64,000 nt of DNA from CAZFER01 sp964517495 (GCA_964517495.1 CAZFER010000024.1:1-64000); one strand, 5' to 3'. Counted from the first letter of the stretch, positions 8,369 to 18,138 are shown. Notes: generated by a model from the sequence alone, not told the origin. Numbers and translations are program-made.

Positions 8369-10774
8369 TTAGAATGTTTGACCAAAACTGAAATGGAAGA
8401 ACTCGGTTTCATCTCCATCCATTTTTCTCAATGGCACAGCAAAGTCTAGGCGAATCATGGCATTCAGGCCAGGGACACGAAAACGAACTCCCGCCCCGGT
8501 GCTAAAGCGAAAATCAGTTGGATCAATTTCACCAATTTCCGGCCAAACTGAACCCATATCGACAAATCCCACGAGTTGCAAAAATTCTGTGAGGGGAAAG
8601 CGTAATTCTGCATTGGCAACGAATGCGGCTTCTCCTCCCAAGTATGTTCTGAAACCACCAAAAGAAGGATCATCGTAGGAGATGATTCTTGATTCACCGA
8701 TACTACCTTCATCAAAACCACGGACAGAATTGGCACCCCCAATGAAAAAACGTTCCTGAATGGGTATAAAACCCGGATCACCATAGGCATGGCCCAATTC
8801 CAATTCAGCGGAGAGGGCTAACACTGGTTTATTGAATAATTGCTTATAATAATTCCCCAGTGTGCGAAATTTGATGAATTCATTATCCGTTAATCCAGCC
8901 AGTTCGATAGTTGCCCGAGTATAAGTCCCTGAAGTGGGATCAAGCCTGAAATCACGAGCATCATGAGTGAATCCAAAGGTAATGCTTGTGGTTGTATTTT
9001 CTCCCAGGTTGTATTCTTTGGGGATGGAGTCCTTTTTTAAATCAAACCTTGTTCCCTCATCTGGTGTAATATCGGCACGTTCAGCCTTTAAACCGAATAA
9101 GAGGGTCAGTTCATCATTCAACTCTTTACCAAACATCACGGTGCTGCCGACGCGTTCCTGATCAAAGCGACGTCCCCGGTAGCCTTCCTGGTTGATGTAA
9201 TAGATATCCCAATCAACGCTATAGTCGGAATTAAATAAATGCGGTTCATATAAGCTTAAAGTACCGCTGTTGCGATATTTCCCAAATTCACCTTTAATGG
9301 AACCGCTGACACCATATCCGAATAGATTCCGTTCAGTTAGAGTAGCAAAAACCGACGGTCCAAACGAAGTGCTTAATCCCCCTCCAAAGGAAAGGGAGCC
9401 GGTTTGTGATTCTTCCAATTGCAACAGAAGGTTTTCAACATTGGTGCCTTCAATGGGTTTTCGTTTAAAACCGGGTAACAGGTTTGTTTGCCCTTTTACT
9501 GGATACGGCCGGGATTCAAAAAAGTTGAGATTCACAAGGTTACGATCACTTTCTATAACCTTAGTCCAATCAAGTGGTTCTCCTTCTTTTAATTCAAGTT
9601 CCCGCTCAATGACAAAATCTTTGGTTTTGAATTCACCTTCTTCCGTTGGGAATACAGAACCATCTTCCAAGGTTACAACGCCCTGAATTTCAACTTTTCC
9701 GAGATATTTACGTTCAGCTTCTCTCAGGCGGATATGAATATCGACGATTTTATTTTTTTCGTCTTTATACAACTGCTCTTCCAGTGGATTAACAGTGGTA
9801 TCGATATATCCCTGACCCAGATATAACTGGATCATTTCCATCTCATCATCACGAAAAGTAGTGAAAGAGAAAAGATCACCGGGTTTTAAAGTGATATTGG
9901 AGAGCAATTCTTCATCAGAGAACATGGTATTCCCGGTAATGTCGATTTCACCCACCGTGTAGGGTTCGCCTTCTTCAATAATAAATTTAACTCTTAAGCC
10001 ACCATCAATTTCTTCGGGTTCTGCAAGCGTAATATCGACATCAAGAAATCCCACATTCCAATAAGCAAGACGAATGCGGTTAATGTCATCCTGAGCGATG
10101 GCTTCATCAAAATGTTTTTTGACTATAAACCACCAGGATTCTTTGGTTTGAATCGTCTTTTTGAGTTTTTTACCGCTTATTATGTTATTTCCTTCGAAGA
10201 CAATTTCTTCAATGGGGAGTTTTTTGCCCTCTTTTATGGAATAGACGATAGCAATGGCATTGGGTTGTTCGAGCGTTTTGGTTTCCCAGCTGATTTCTGT
10301 ATTGGGGAATGCTTTTTCAGTATAAAAAGTCAACAATTGGGTTTTAAAGCGTTCTGCAGTTTGGGCGGAATAAAAAATCCGCTCATCACCTGTGAACTCA
10401 AGTTCTTTATTGAGGCGCTTGGCTTTGAACTCCTCGTTTCCGGTATATTGAAGTTCTTTGATGACAGATTTTTCCTCTACCTGGAAAACCACATCGTTGG
10501 TTGCATCAGGTTGAAGGGCTTGCACATCATCAAAAAAACCCAACGCCCAGATGGCTCGGATATCATCCTGGATCTGGCGTTGGACAGCAGGTGAAGAGAG
10601 GTCATCACCCGCACGGGTCTCAATGACCTCTCGAATTTCGCTTTCGTCTACATGCGTTGTTCCCTCAATACGAATAATTTCAATCGGTTGTGTATGGGCA
10701 ACCGTGGAGAACAAAACAAATAGACTAACAAAACAAATTAACCAAAGGTGCTGATTCCCTAAATGCGGCTTCAG
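8369..10774 (-). CDS. bamA: BamA outer-membrane assembly factor, probable CTG start
   Basis: Core of the BAM complex, inserting beta-barrel proteins into the outer membrane. POTRA domains occupy roughly residues 25-440 and the 16-strand barrel (Bac_surface_Ag) fills the rest. It has a VRGF motif (SVRGFDEG) and ends in phenylalanine, as BamA does. The first ATG/GTG/TTG codon is a TTG at 10714, which would leave only a stub of a leader. The frame stays open upstream. Starting at the CTG at 10774 gives a textbook signal peptide: MKPHLGN, then a hydrophobic core (LWLICFVSLFVLF), then STVAHTQ. An upstream in-frame stop lies inside clpC with no ATG, GTG or TTG between. A GGAGG sits 7 bases before the CTG, and the CTG overlaps the clpC stop as CTGA. 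The length becomes 801 aa. Confidence 0.88.
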   Translation of the reverse strand: MKPHLGNQHLWLICFVSLFVLFSTVAHTQPIEIIRIEGTTHVDESEIREVIETRAGDDLSSPAVQRQIQDDIRAIWALGFFDDVQALQPDATNDVVFQVEEKSVIKELQYTGNEEFKAKRLNKELEFTGDERIFYSAQTAERFKTQLLTFYTEKAFPNTEISWETKTLEQPNAIAIVYSIKEGKKLPIEEIVFEGNNIISGKKLKKTIQTKESWWFIVKKHFDEAIAQDDINRIRLAYWNVGFLDVDITLAEPEEIDGGLRVKFIIEEGEPYTVGEIDITGNTMFSDEELLSNITLKPGDLFSFTTFRDDEMEMIQLYLGQGYIDTTVNPLEEQLYKDEKNKIVDIHIRLREAERKYLGKVEIQGVVTLEDGSVFPTEEGEFKTKDFVIERELELKEGEPLDWTKVIESDRNLVNLNFFESRPYPVKGQTNLLPGFKRKPIEGTNVENLLLQLEESQTGSLSFGGGLSTSFGPSVFATLTERNLFGYGVSGSIKGEFGKYRNSGTLSLYEPHLFNSDYSVDWDIYYINQEGYRGRRFDQERVGSTVMFGKELNDELTLLFGLKAERADITPDEGTRFDLKKDSIPKEYNLGENTTTSITFGFTHDARDFRLDPTSGTYTRATIELAGLTDNEFIKFRTLGNYYKQLFNKPVLALSAELELGHAYGDPGFIPIQERFFIGGANSVRGFDEGSIGESRIISYDDPSFGGFRTYLGGEAAFVANAELRFPLTEFLQLVGFVDMGSVWPEIGEIDPTDFRFSTGAGVRFRVPGLNAMIRLDFAVPLRKMDGDETEFFHFSFGQTF

Positions 10775-13224
10775 ACCACCACCTCCCTTGGGGATGCTTT
10801 GCGAAAGAGCAGCTCCTCTTCCCCCACATCGACAATAATTTCATCATTGCTTTTGAAGCGTCCACGAAGGACCTCTTCAGAGAGAGGATCTTCAATGAAT
10901 TTCTGAATGGTACGTTTCAATGGTCGTGCACCATACGACTTATCGAAGCCTTTGTCAACCAGGAACGACTTGGCTGCGTCCGTTAACACCAAATTTAAAT
11001 TATGCGGTGTTAACCGATCCTGGACTTCTTTCATCATAATGTCACAAATTTGCATCACATGATCACGTTCGAGTTCGTGGAAAACAACCACTTCGTCAAC
11101 ACGGTTAAGAAATTCCGGTCTGAAAGTACGTTTTAATTCGCTCATCACCTTGTCTTTCATGGCCGCATAGGTTGCGGTAGATTCTTCAGTCGCGAATCCC
11201 AAAGAGACACGATTGGTGATTTCTTTCGAGCCAATGTTGGATGTCATTATCAAAACCGTATGCCTAAAATCGACCTGGTGGCCGGTTGTATCCGTAAGGC
11301 GACCCTCTTCCAGGACTTGAAGAAGGATATTATAGACATCCGGGTGGGCTTTTTCTATCTCGTCCAAGCAAATGACGCTATAAGGTTTGCGTCGCACTTT
11401 TTCAGTCAGTTGGCCTCCTTCATCATGGCCAATGTAGCCTGGAGGGGCACCGACCAATCGTGAAACGGCAAATTTTTCCATGTATTCGGACATATCAACG
11501 GTTATGAGGGCATCTTCATCACCGAAAAGGTATTTCGCCAATGTTTTGGCCAAATGGGTCTTTCCGGTTCCTGTTGGCCCAAGGAAGAAGAAGGATCCGA
11601 TCGGGCGCCGTTGGTTGGATAAACCTGCCCGTGAGCGGCGAATGGCTTTGGAGATAATGTTGATGGCTTCATCCTGCCCAACCACATTTTCGTGAAGTTC
11701 TTCTTCAATGCGAAGAAGCCTTTCTGATTCTTTTTCTTCAATCCGCACGATGGGAATTCCGGTCCATTTGGAGACAATATAGGCGATATCATTATCATCG
11801 ACATTGGTTTCCTGACCGGCTTTGTTACGGGCTTCTTCCCATTCTTTCATAAGTTGAGTTTGTTTGTCTCGTAATTCTTCACGCCGCCGTTTAAGTTCAA
11901 GGCATTTTTCGAACTCTTCTGAAACAGTGGCAGCTTCGATTTCTTTCATAATTTGATTGATTTCATCTTCAATTTCCCGCAAATTTTTGGGGCGGGTGGT
12001 GGCTTGCAATCGTGCTCGGGAGCCAGCTTCATCAATCAAATCAATCGCTTTATCGGGTAAATAGCGGTCAGTTACATAACGATCAGACAGTTCAGCGGCA
12101 TAGCGAATTGCTTTGTCGGTAAATCGCACCCGGTGGTGTGCTTCGTATTTATCCCGTAGGCCTTCCAGAATTCGGACGGTTTGATCCACGGTGGGTGGAT
12201 CAATCATCACAGTCTGGAATCGGCGTTCCAAAGCGCTATCTTTTTCGATGTATTTGCGATATTCCTCGAGGGTGGTTGCTCCGATGCATTGCAATTCACC
12301 ACGTGCCAGGGCTGGTTTTAGCATATTGGAAGCGTCCATAGATCCTTCTGCCGCACCGGCGCCAACCAAGGTATGCAACTCATCAATGAATAAGATGGTA
12401 TCGCTAGAGCGGCGGATTTCTTCTAGTACCGCCTTGAGCCGTTCTTCAAACTGGCCACGGTATTTTGTTCCTGCTACCAGTCCGGCAAGATCCAAGGTAA
12501 TCAAGCGGCGGTTTAAAAGCAAGTCGGGAACGGTTCGCCCAATGATTTGCTGCGCCAATCCTTCGGCGATCGCGGTTTTACCAACCCCAGCTTCACCGAT
12601 TAAAACGGGATTATTTTTAGTACGCCGGCAGAGGATTTGAATAACCCGTTCGATTTCATCCTGGCGTCCGATTACAGGATCGAGTTTACCGAGTCTCGCA
12701 AGTTCTGTTAAATCAGTTCCGAACGCATCCAAAGCGGGGGTTTTGCTTTTTGATTTCCCCGCGGCGACCGCTTCTTGTGGACCGCCACCCATTAAACGCA
12801 GAATTTCGCTGCGTGCTTTGATCAAATCAATTCCGTGACTGGCAAGCACACGGGCTGCCAAACCCTCATTTTCTCGAATCACACCTAAAAGAAGGTGTTC
12901 GGTTCCAATGAAGTTAACACCAAATGCTTGAGCTTCCTGATAAGCAAATTCAATCGCACGTTTTCCGCTTGGAGAAAGGGAGATGGTGCTATCAGACACA
13001 CCACTACCTGATTCATTGCTAAGATTTTTCAAAATTTCCATACGGAGGGATTCAAGATTCAATCCCATATTTCGCATTGCGGTAGCGGCGACACCTTCCC
13101 CCTCCGCAATAAGCCCGAGAAGAATATGTTCAGTTGCGGCATGGCTGCTGCCTATGCGTGCCGCTTCTTCTTTTGCTCGTTTCATCACGAGCCGGGCACG
13201 TTCTGTTAGTCGGTCAAACATCAT
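10771..13224 (-). CDS. clpC: ClpC-type AAA+ ATPase (Clp protease unfoldase)
   Basis: Hexameric unfoldase that feeds substrates to ClpP. Two Clp_N repeats (residues ~1-145) are followed by the first AAA+ module (Walker A GEAGVGKT), a UVR/middle domain rich in Glu, Arg and Lys (~400-470), and the second AAA+ module (GPTGTGKT). The C-terminal D2-small domain ends in SPREVVV. The start at 13224 (MMFDRLTERARLVM) has AGGAG 8 bases upstream and matches the family N-terminus. A frame extending 18 residues further up is unlikely to be translated. ClpC is the partner of McsB, whose phospho-arginine marks are read by the Clp_N domain; both McsA and McsB genes lie immediately upstream. Length after this start is 817 aa. 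Confidence 0.95.
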   Translation of the reverse strand: MMFDRLTERARLVMKRAKEEAARIGSSHAATEHILLGLIAEGEGVAATAMRNMGLNLESLRMEILKNLSNESGSGVSDSTISLSPSGKRAIEFAYQEAQAFGVNFIGTEHLLLGVIRENEGLAARVLASHGIDLIKARSEILRLMGGGPQEAVAAGKSKSKTPALDAFGTDLTELARLGKLDPVIGRQDEIERVIQILCRRTKNNPVLIGEAGVGKTAIAEGLAQQIIGRTVPDLLLNRRLITLDLAGLVAGTKYRGQFEERLKAVLEEIRRSSDTILFIDELHTLVGAGAAEGSMDASNMLKPALARGELQCIGATTLEEYRKYIEKDSALERRFQTVMIDPPTVDQTVRILEGLRDKYEAHHRVRFTDKAIRYAAELSDRYVTDRYLPDKAIDLIDEAGSRARLQATTRPKNLREIEDEINQIMKEIEAATVSEEFEKCLELKRRREELRDKQTQLMKEWEEARNKAGQETNVDDNDIAYIVSKWTGIPIVRIEEKESERLLRIEEELHENVVGQDEAINIISKAIRRSRAGLSNQRRPIGSFFFLGPTGTGKTHLAKTLAKYLFGDEDALITVDMSEYMEKFAVSRLVGAPPGYIGHDEGGQLTEKVRRKPYSVICLDEIEKAHPDVYNILLQVLEEGRLTDTTGHQVDFRHTVLIMTSNIGSKEITNRVSLGFATEESTATYAAMKDKVMSELKRTFRPEFLNRVDEVVVFHELERDHVMQICDIMMKEVQDRLTPHNLNLVLTDAAKSFLVDKGFDKSYGARPLKRTIQKFIEDPLSEEVLRGRFKSNDEIIVDVGEEELLFRKASPREVVV

Positions 13225-13288
13225 AATCACGTCTCCTAAATCGACGAATATTTTTGTTGTTAATGTGTATGATGGCAAATAAAGCCAA

Positions 13289-14371
13289 TTATCGATTGAT
13301 GTCTTTTATGTCATCTCCTCCAGTTTCAAGCCATTGCCGTATAAGTTCAGCGCGGATTTCGTCACGTTCGTTTGCAGAAAGTTGCCGATCCGCCTTTTTT
13401 TGCAAATGAGCGGGCCTTAACCACACGATCATTTCGTTGATGCTATCGTACGTTGGCTTTTCAAGGATGCCCAATCCACGCCCAAGACGTATAGAAGAGA
13501 GGAGTTCAACGGCTTCATTGGAAGATAAAATACGGGCATATTTTAACGTGGCATATGCTCTCCACACTTTATCTTCCACTGTAGAGGATTTTTCATCCAT
13601 CAATCGAACTTGTTCTTTGCGTTCTTGATCAATGATATGTTTTAATATTTTATCGATTTTCTCAATGGTTTCTTTTTCGCTGATACCCAAAGTCCATTGG
13701 TTGGAAATTTGAAAGAGGTTACCAGCAATTTCACTGCCTTCGCCTGAAAGGCCACGGACTGTCAAGCCCATTTGGGTGACAGCATTTAATACCTTCTCAA
13801 TTTTCCGTGACATCACCAATGCGGGTAAATGCACCATAACAGAACAACGTATGCCGGTGCCCACGTTAGTAGGACAGGCGGTCAAGTAACCATAAGTATT
13901 TGAATATGCGAACGTTAAGCTATCTTCGAGTTCATTATCGAAAGAATTAATTTTGTTCCATACATCATCCAGTTTTGAACCAGCCATTAAGACTTGCATT
14001 CGAATGTGATCTTCTTCGTTGATCATGATGCTGGCAGTTTGGTCGGGGAGAATTGAGACATAGCGTTCAATCCCGCTTTTAATTAATTCGCGGCTGATCA
14101 TATACCGTTCCGCCAAAAAGTGCCGATCCATAACCTCAAGATCATCGATATTGAATAACAATGAATCTTTCAGAGAGGTGGATTGATAAATCGCATGTTT
14201 TGATTGATCGGCGATCCGCTTTAAATCAGACGAAGAAGCCCACTGTGAGAAGGGATATCCTTCAATATTTCTGGCAAGGCGAACCCGGCTGCTTACCACG
14301 AGATCGTTGGACGTATCACCGGATCTAAGCCATCCGCATTCTTCTAAATATGTTTTTGGTAAATTCACCAT
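13289..14371 (-). CDS. mcsB: Protein-arginine kinase McsB
   Basis: Phosphorylates arginines on proteins and so marks them for ClpCP. The fold is that of guanidino kinases: an N-terminal VVSSRVRLARNIEGYPF, the nucleotide-binding region CPTNVGTGIRCSVMVHLP, and GLSGEGSEIAGN near the active site. The 360-aa length is normal. The classical Firmicutes operon is ctsR-mcsA-mcsB-clpC. Here the last three are present in order but no CtsR repressor is visible, so substrates and regulation probably differ. It lies 36 bases after mcsA and 64 before clpC. Confidence 0.95.
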   Translation of the reverse strand: MVNLPKTYLEECGWLRSGDTSNDLVVSSRVRLARNIEGYPFSQWASSSDLKRIADQSKHAIYQSTSLKDSLLFNIDDLEVMDRHFLAERYMISRELIKSGIERYVSILPDQTASIMINEEDHIRMQVLMAGSKLDDVWNKINSFDNELEDSLTFAYSNTYGYLTACPTNVGTGIRCSVMVHLPALVMSRKIEKVLNAVTQMGLTVRGLSGEGSEIAGNLFQISNQWTLGISEKETIEKIDKILKHIIDQERKEQVRLMDEKSSTVEDKVWRAYATLKYARILSSNEAVELLSSIRLGRGLGILEKPTYDSINEMIVWLRPAHLQKKADRQLSANERDEIRAELIRQWLETGGDDIKDINR

Positions 14372-14407
14372 TTTTTTTTACGATCCATTTAGACTGAACG
14401 AAAAAAA

Positions 14408-14920
14408 CTACTCTTGATCACCTAAATCTGATTCAAGTTGCCGTATTTGATCGCGCAATTGAGCAGCCATTTCGAAATGTTCCTGACTGACGGCTTCTTT
14501 CAATTTCATGCGCAAGTCAGTGATATTCCGCTTCAATACCAATTCCTGATTCCCTTTATTTGGGACTTTGCCGTTGTGTTTAACTTCTTTTTGAATTTTT
14601 TGTAACAGTGGTTTAAGTTGAGTGGAGAAGGTATCATAACACAGAGAGCATCCCAAACGGCCACTTTCTTTAAAAGCCCCATATGATAGCCCACAGGATG
14701 AACACGTCTGATGTGTTCCTGCTTCGATCTTCGGTTCCACCTCAGTGGCTGATTCCCCACTCATAAGATGCTCGATGGAGAAATCGGTATTGATTGTCGG
14801 TCCGGTAATGCCTTTTTCGTTTGCGCACATCGGACAAATATGAAGTGTATATTTTTTTTCGTTCACCAGCTGAGTTATATGAAGTTTAGCTGGATTTTTT
14901 TTGCATACATCGCAAATCAT
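14408..14920 (-). CDS. mcsA: McsA zinc-binding activator of McsB
   Basis: A 170-aa adaptor that activates the McsB arginine kinase. Two treble-clef-like zinc sites are visible: CDVCKK with HICPMC in the first 35 residues, and CSSCG with CSLC around residues 73-98. The C-terminal 35 residues form a UVR domain (LKEAVSQEHFEMAAQLRDQI), the coiled module that contacts McsB and ClpC. Length and layout match the family. It sits between ilvE (31 bases upstream) and mcsB. Confidence 0.93.
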   Translation of the reverse strand: MICDVCKKNPAKLHITQLVNEKKYTLHICPMCANEKGITGPTINTDFSIEHLMSGESATEVEPKIEAGTHQTCSSCGLSYGAFKESGRLGCSLCYDTFSTQLKPLLQKIQKEVKHNGKVPNKGNQELVLKRNITDLRMKLKEAVSQEHFEMAAQLRDQIRQLESDLGDQE

Positions 14921-14951
14921 AAGATTATCCTAATTGATCGTTGACGTTCGA

Positions 14952-15881
14952 TCAGACATTGACACTTTCGTAAACACAAACTCCGTCTTTTAATGTTAAT
15001 TCGACAAAAGCATCCATCAACTTTTGTGTTATGGGGCCTGGATTACCGCTTCCGATTGAACGGGCATTAATCTGTGTAACAGGTACCACTCGCGCAGCCG
15101 TTCCGGTCACAAAACATTCTTCCGCATTAAACAACATGGACAAGGTGATGTGATCTTCCTTGCAAGGGATACCCAATAACTTTGCCTGTTCCAATACGGC
15201 TTCCCGGGTAATTCCCGGTAAGGCCCCATCACTGGTTGGTGGAGTGATCAGGGTTCCTTCCAGGTAGATAAACAAGTTATCGGCGGTGGCTTCGACCACA
15301 AAACCTTGATGGTTTAGAAAAATAGCTTCTGCAGCACCTTCACGGTTGGCATCCAACTTGGCCAATATATTGTTTAAATAATTCAAAGATTTTACTTGTG
15401 GTGGCAATGAATCCGGTGGATTGCGTCGAATCGCGGTTGTTACTAAAGACAGTCCTTCTTCGTACCATTCCTTGGGGTAGAGTTTAATGCGATCAACAAT
15501 CACAATTATGTTGGGTTTCGGGCATTTGGTCGGACATAATCCGAGATCACCGTCTCCTCGGCTAACCACCGCTCGGATGTAAAGAGGATCGACGTTTTTT
15601 AACAAATCAACCTGATTAATTTCTGCCCATTTTCGGACAATCTGGCAACATTCATCGATCATCTTTTCTTGTGAACACCCTATATATAAGTCTATTGCTT
15701 TCGCTGAGCGAAACAAGCGGGCAATATGGCGATCCCCCCGGAAAATCTTGTCACGGTAAACCCGGATTCCTTCGAAAACACCGTCCCCATACAAAAACCC
15801 GTGGTCAAACACTGATATTTTGGCTTCATCAGGTTTACATGGTTCAAAATTGATCGAGATGGCCGGAACGGTTGCCGTCAT
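14952..15881 (-). CDS. ilvE: Branched-chain amino acid aminotransferase (class IV PLP)
   Basis: PLP enzyme interconverting Leu, Ile and Val with their keto acids. Class IV fold landmarks are present: DHGFLYGDGVFEGIRVY at the N-terminus, RGDGDLGLCPTKC, the PLP lysine in KSLNYLNNILAK, and the phosphate-binding segments EATADNLFI and GITREAVLE. The 309-aa length is normal. A Shine-Dalgarno (AAGGTGG) precedes the ATG by about 8 bases. It is the first gene of the long minus-strand run. A D-amino acid or 4-amino-4-deoxychorismate role cannot be wholly excluded, but the motif set fits IlvE best. Confidence 0.85.
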   Translation of the reverse strand: MTATVPAISINFEPCKPDEAKISVFDHGFLYGDGVFEGIRVYRDKIFRGDRHIARLFRSAKAIDLYIGCSQEKMIDECCQIVRKWAEINQVDLLKNVDPLYIRAVVSRGDGDLGLCPTKCPKPNIIVIVDRIKLYPKEWYEEGLSLVTTAIRRNPPDSLPPQVKSLNYLNNILAKLDANREGAAEAIFLNHQGFVVEATADNLFIYLEGTLITPPTSDGALPGITREAVLEQAKLLGIPCKEDHITLSMLFNAEECFVTGTAARVVPVTQINARSIGSGNPGPITQKLMDAFVELTLKDGVCVYESVNV

Positions 15882-15939
15882 CAGTAAAACCCACCTTATG
15901 TTAGAGTTAAGAATCTAAAACTCATTTCGAGATTCAAAA

Positions 15940-15968
15940 ATTATATTCAATAAAGTCTACCTGAACAA
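15940..15968 (-). promoter_or_regulatory. Sigma70-like promoter ahead of ilvE-mcsAB-clpC-bamA run
   Basis: On the minus strand, TTGTTC (15968-15963) is separated by 17 bases from a perfect TATAAT (15945-15940). It lies about 59 bases upstream of the ilvE ATG and overlaps the last codons of the upstream glycosyltransferase gene. This is the best candidate promoter for the whole run down to lpxA. No CtsR-type operator was recognised beside it. Confidence 0.6.
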
Positions 15969-17471
15969 CGACTTATATCCAAGCCGGGAGCGCAGGGACT
16001 TTAGCGAATAGATACCCGTCTGTGGGTTTTGCCTGAACAGATAACCCTGACGGTCGGGAAATTGTTCAAGCAATGCGTTGTTTTTATCCCCCAAATCCCA
16101 AGCAAAAATAACATCGGATATAGAGGGGATGGGGTGATTGCGAATCAAATCTCCCTGGGTCATATCGCCACTTGGAGCTCCCACAAAAACGATGGCGTTT
16201 TCCAGATCAAACCGATCGACTAACCTAAACAGCGTCCTGCGCTTATATATTTGTTCATGATAGAAATCTACGTGATTCCAGAATATCATACCATCGGTGA
16301 TTAACAATAGAGACAAAACGACAATAAGATTATTTTCCCCTTTTCTGGATTGAATTTGTTCAATGATTCCTCGAATACCCAAGGATGCTAAAATGGCCCA
16401 ATAAACCATTGATTCATAATAAAAGCGGGGGCCATATTGATTTCCTCCATCAGAAGGATAAAGCATATAAGAAAGTGGAAGTAGAAGAACACTTCCCATC
16501 AAAGCCCAAGTCCAGCCATTTGAACGATTATGCCATATTCCGATTAATCCCAATATAGGCAGGCCGGGAAAAGTCCATAGGATTAGTCGATTGTTATTGT
16601 TTAGCAAATTCCGGAGAGCATCGGACGGACCATAATACACCTTTTCAATATAATCGAATAATCGAATCTCTCTCGTTCCAAATCCCAGCCATTCATCAGC
16701 AAGTATAAAACGGACTGGCAAAAACCAATGTCCAGTCAACTCAGCATTGTATATAAGATACAAAATAGCCATCGGAAGAGCACCAATTATCAGTTGAGTG
16801 ATTAATTTAAGTCGCTGTTGGCTTTGCCAAATTGTATAAATAACCGGGATAATCAATATGGCGATGCAGGTCAGTTCTCGAACGCAGCAGGTCCAACCCA
16901 ATGCGAGTCCGGCTGCGATTGCTGTCCAATTAATTTCATTTTTATTCCAGAGAAGCAGAAAAAAAGTGGTGAGAGATACCCCTAACAAACAGGCGGGATG
17001 GGAAAAATAGGAAGCGGCGTTAAATAGAAAGAATGGCGATATAATTAAAAGACCCACAGAAACCCAAGCGCCCATTCGGCCGATCAAGAGCCTTCCGATT
17101 CCAAAAACCACCCCTACACTAAGGGCTGAGATAATGGGATTTATCCAATCCTCAATTCCAAGCAATACCCCAATGGAAAGGATCATTGGCCAACCTGGGG
17201 GAAAGATGGAGAATACCCGGTCTTGATGTGTATGGATATAAAAGGGAGAGATAAATTCCTGTTTTGGATGAGCAGGAACCCAAAGACGTCCCATGGCGAA
17301 AGTTTTGGCTTGAAACAGATAGGCATGTTCATCCGCGGAATTTGGGAATGATTGCAAGGCAAAACGATTGAGGATAATCGCACCGATTGCCACTGTTATC
17401 ATCAGAATTATTAGAAGAATCAGCTCTATTCTATCTTTGTTTAAACCCAAAACTGTATTCATTATTCCCAT
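15957..17471 (-). CDS. GT39/ArnT-like polytopic membrane glycosyltransferase
   Basis: A 504-aa integral membrane protein with about eleven hydrophobic segments. After the first membrane span a loop reads SADEHAYLFQAKTFAMGR. Paired acidic residues at this spot are typical of the GT-C dolichyl/undecaprenyl-phosphate sugar transferases (GT39, GT83 and relatives). These enzymes move a sugar from a lipid carrier to lipid A, protein or polymer on the outer face of the inner membrane. The substrate cannot be read from the sequence. The soluble C-terminal tail contains a Rossmann-free segment (ENAIVFVGAPSGDMTQGD) seen in related uncharacterised proteins. It is divergent from the pseudopilin-like gene at 17587. 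Confidence 0.7.
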   Translation of the reverse strand: MGIMNTVLGLNKDRIELILLIILMITVAIGAIILNRFALQSFPNSADEHAYLFQAKTFAMGRLWVPAHPKQEFISPFYIHTHQDRVFSIFPPGWPMILSIGVLLGIEDWINPIISALSVGVVFGIGRLLIGRMGAWVSVGLLIISPFFLFNAASYFSHPACLLGVSLTTFFLLLWNKNEINWTAIAAGLALGWTCCVRELTCIAILIIPVIYTIWQSQQRLKLITQLIIGALPMAILYLIYNAELTGHWFLPVRFILADEWLGFGTREIRLFDYIEKVYYGPSDALRNLLNNNNRLILWTFPGLPILGLIGIWHNRSNGWTWALMGSVLLLPLSYMLYPSDGGNQYGPRFYYESMVYWAILASLGIRGIIEQIQSRKGENNLIVVLSLLLITDGMIFWNHVDFYHEQIYKRRTLFRLVDRFDLENAIVFVGAPSGDMTQGDLIRNHPIPSISDVIFAWDLGDKNNALLEQFPDRQGYLFRQNPQTGIYSLKSLRSRLGYKSLFR

Positions 17472-17586
17472 ATCAATATGCAGATTAGAGTAGGTGCAAT
17501 CCCTGCATCTTGTGGTGATCCGATATACAATAGATAATCCGAATCAGATGAGATGGAAAGGGCTTCAAAGGCAGGCTAGCGTACAC

Positions 17587-18138
17587 ATGAATTATAAAAA
17601 ATGGCTCATTTGGGGATTCGTTGCGATAATTGTGCTTGGATTGCTATGGTTTGGGGGTAAACAATTAATTGTCAAAATTCAACATGATTACCAAGCCCGC
17701 ATTAAAGCACGGATTCATATTGCAAAGCAAAACTTGAATACCCTATCTGATGTTTTGGACGCCTATTATCAACATTATGATAAATACCCTCCATCGCTCA
17801 ACAACCGCTTGGATATTAATCAACTTCTTTCAGTCAAAGCGGTTGATCCATCGGCTTCATTTACGAATTCAAGCCTTGCCAATGCGCTTTTTGATCCATT
17901 TTCAAAGATACCCGAATCGCCCTTGTTGTTTTATTTTAATTACGATCAATCTTATCTACTTTATAGCGTAGGACCAGACAAGGAGCGGGATATTACCACT
18001 GAAAAGGCCTTGGCTTTTTTGCGAGGTGATAGTGATTTGGATGAGGTAACATACTCGCCAACCAATGGTTTGGGTGTTCCATTTTGCGATAAAAAGACCA
18101 GCTCGGGCGATATTTGGATATCAAAACAGGCTGAATAA
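17587..18138 (+). CDS. Single-span protein with pseudopilin GspG-like C-terminal domain
   Basis: A 183-aa product using the ATG at 17587; an open frame reaching 93 bases further up lacks a ribosome site. One membrane helix (WLIWGFVAIIVLGLLWF) is followed by a basic amphipathic helix. Next comes a segment like the globular end of type II secretion pseudopilins: LDAYYQHYDKYPPSL, then DPFSKIPESPLLFYF and YLLYSVGPDKERD. The canonical prepilin cleavage site (G before FTLIE) is absent, so it is not a standard pseudopilin. It may be a membrane-tethered relative. No other secretion genes are adjacent. Confidence 0.55.
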   Translation: MNYKKWLIWGFVAIIVLGLLWFGGKQLIVKIQHDYQARIKARIHIAKQNLNTLSDVLDAYYQHYDKYPPSLNNRLDINQLLSVKAVDPSASFTNSSLANALFDPFSKIPESPLLFYFNYDQSYLLYSVGPDKERDITTEKALAFLRGDSDLDEVTYSPTNGLGVPFCDKKTSSGDIWISKQAE

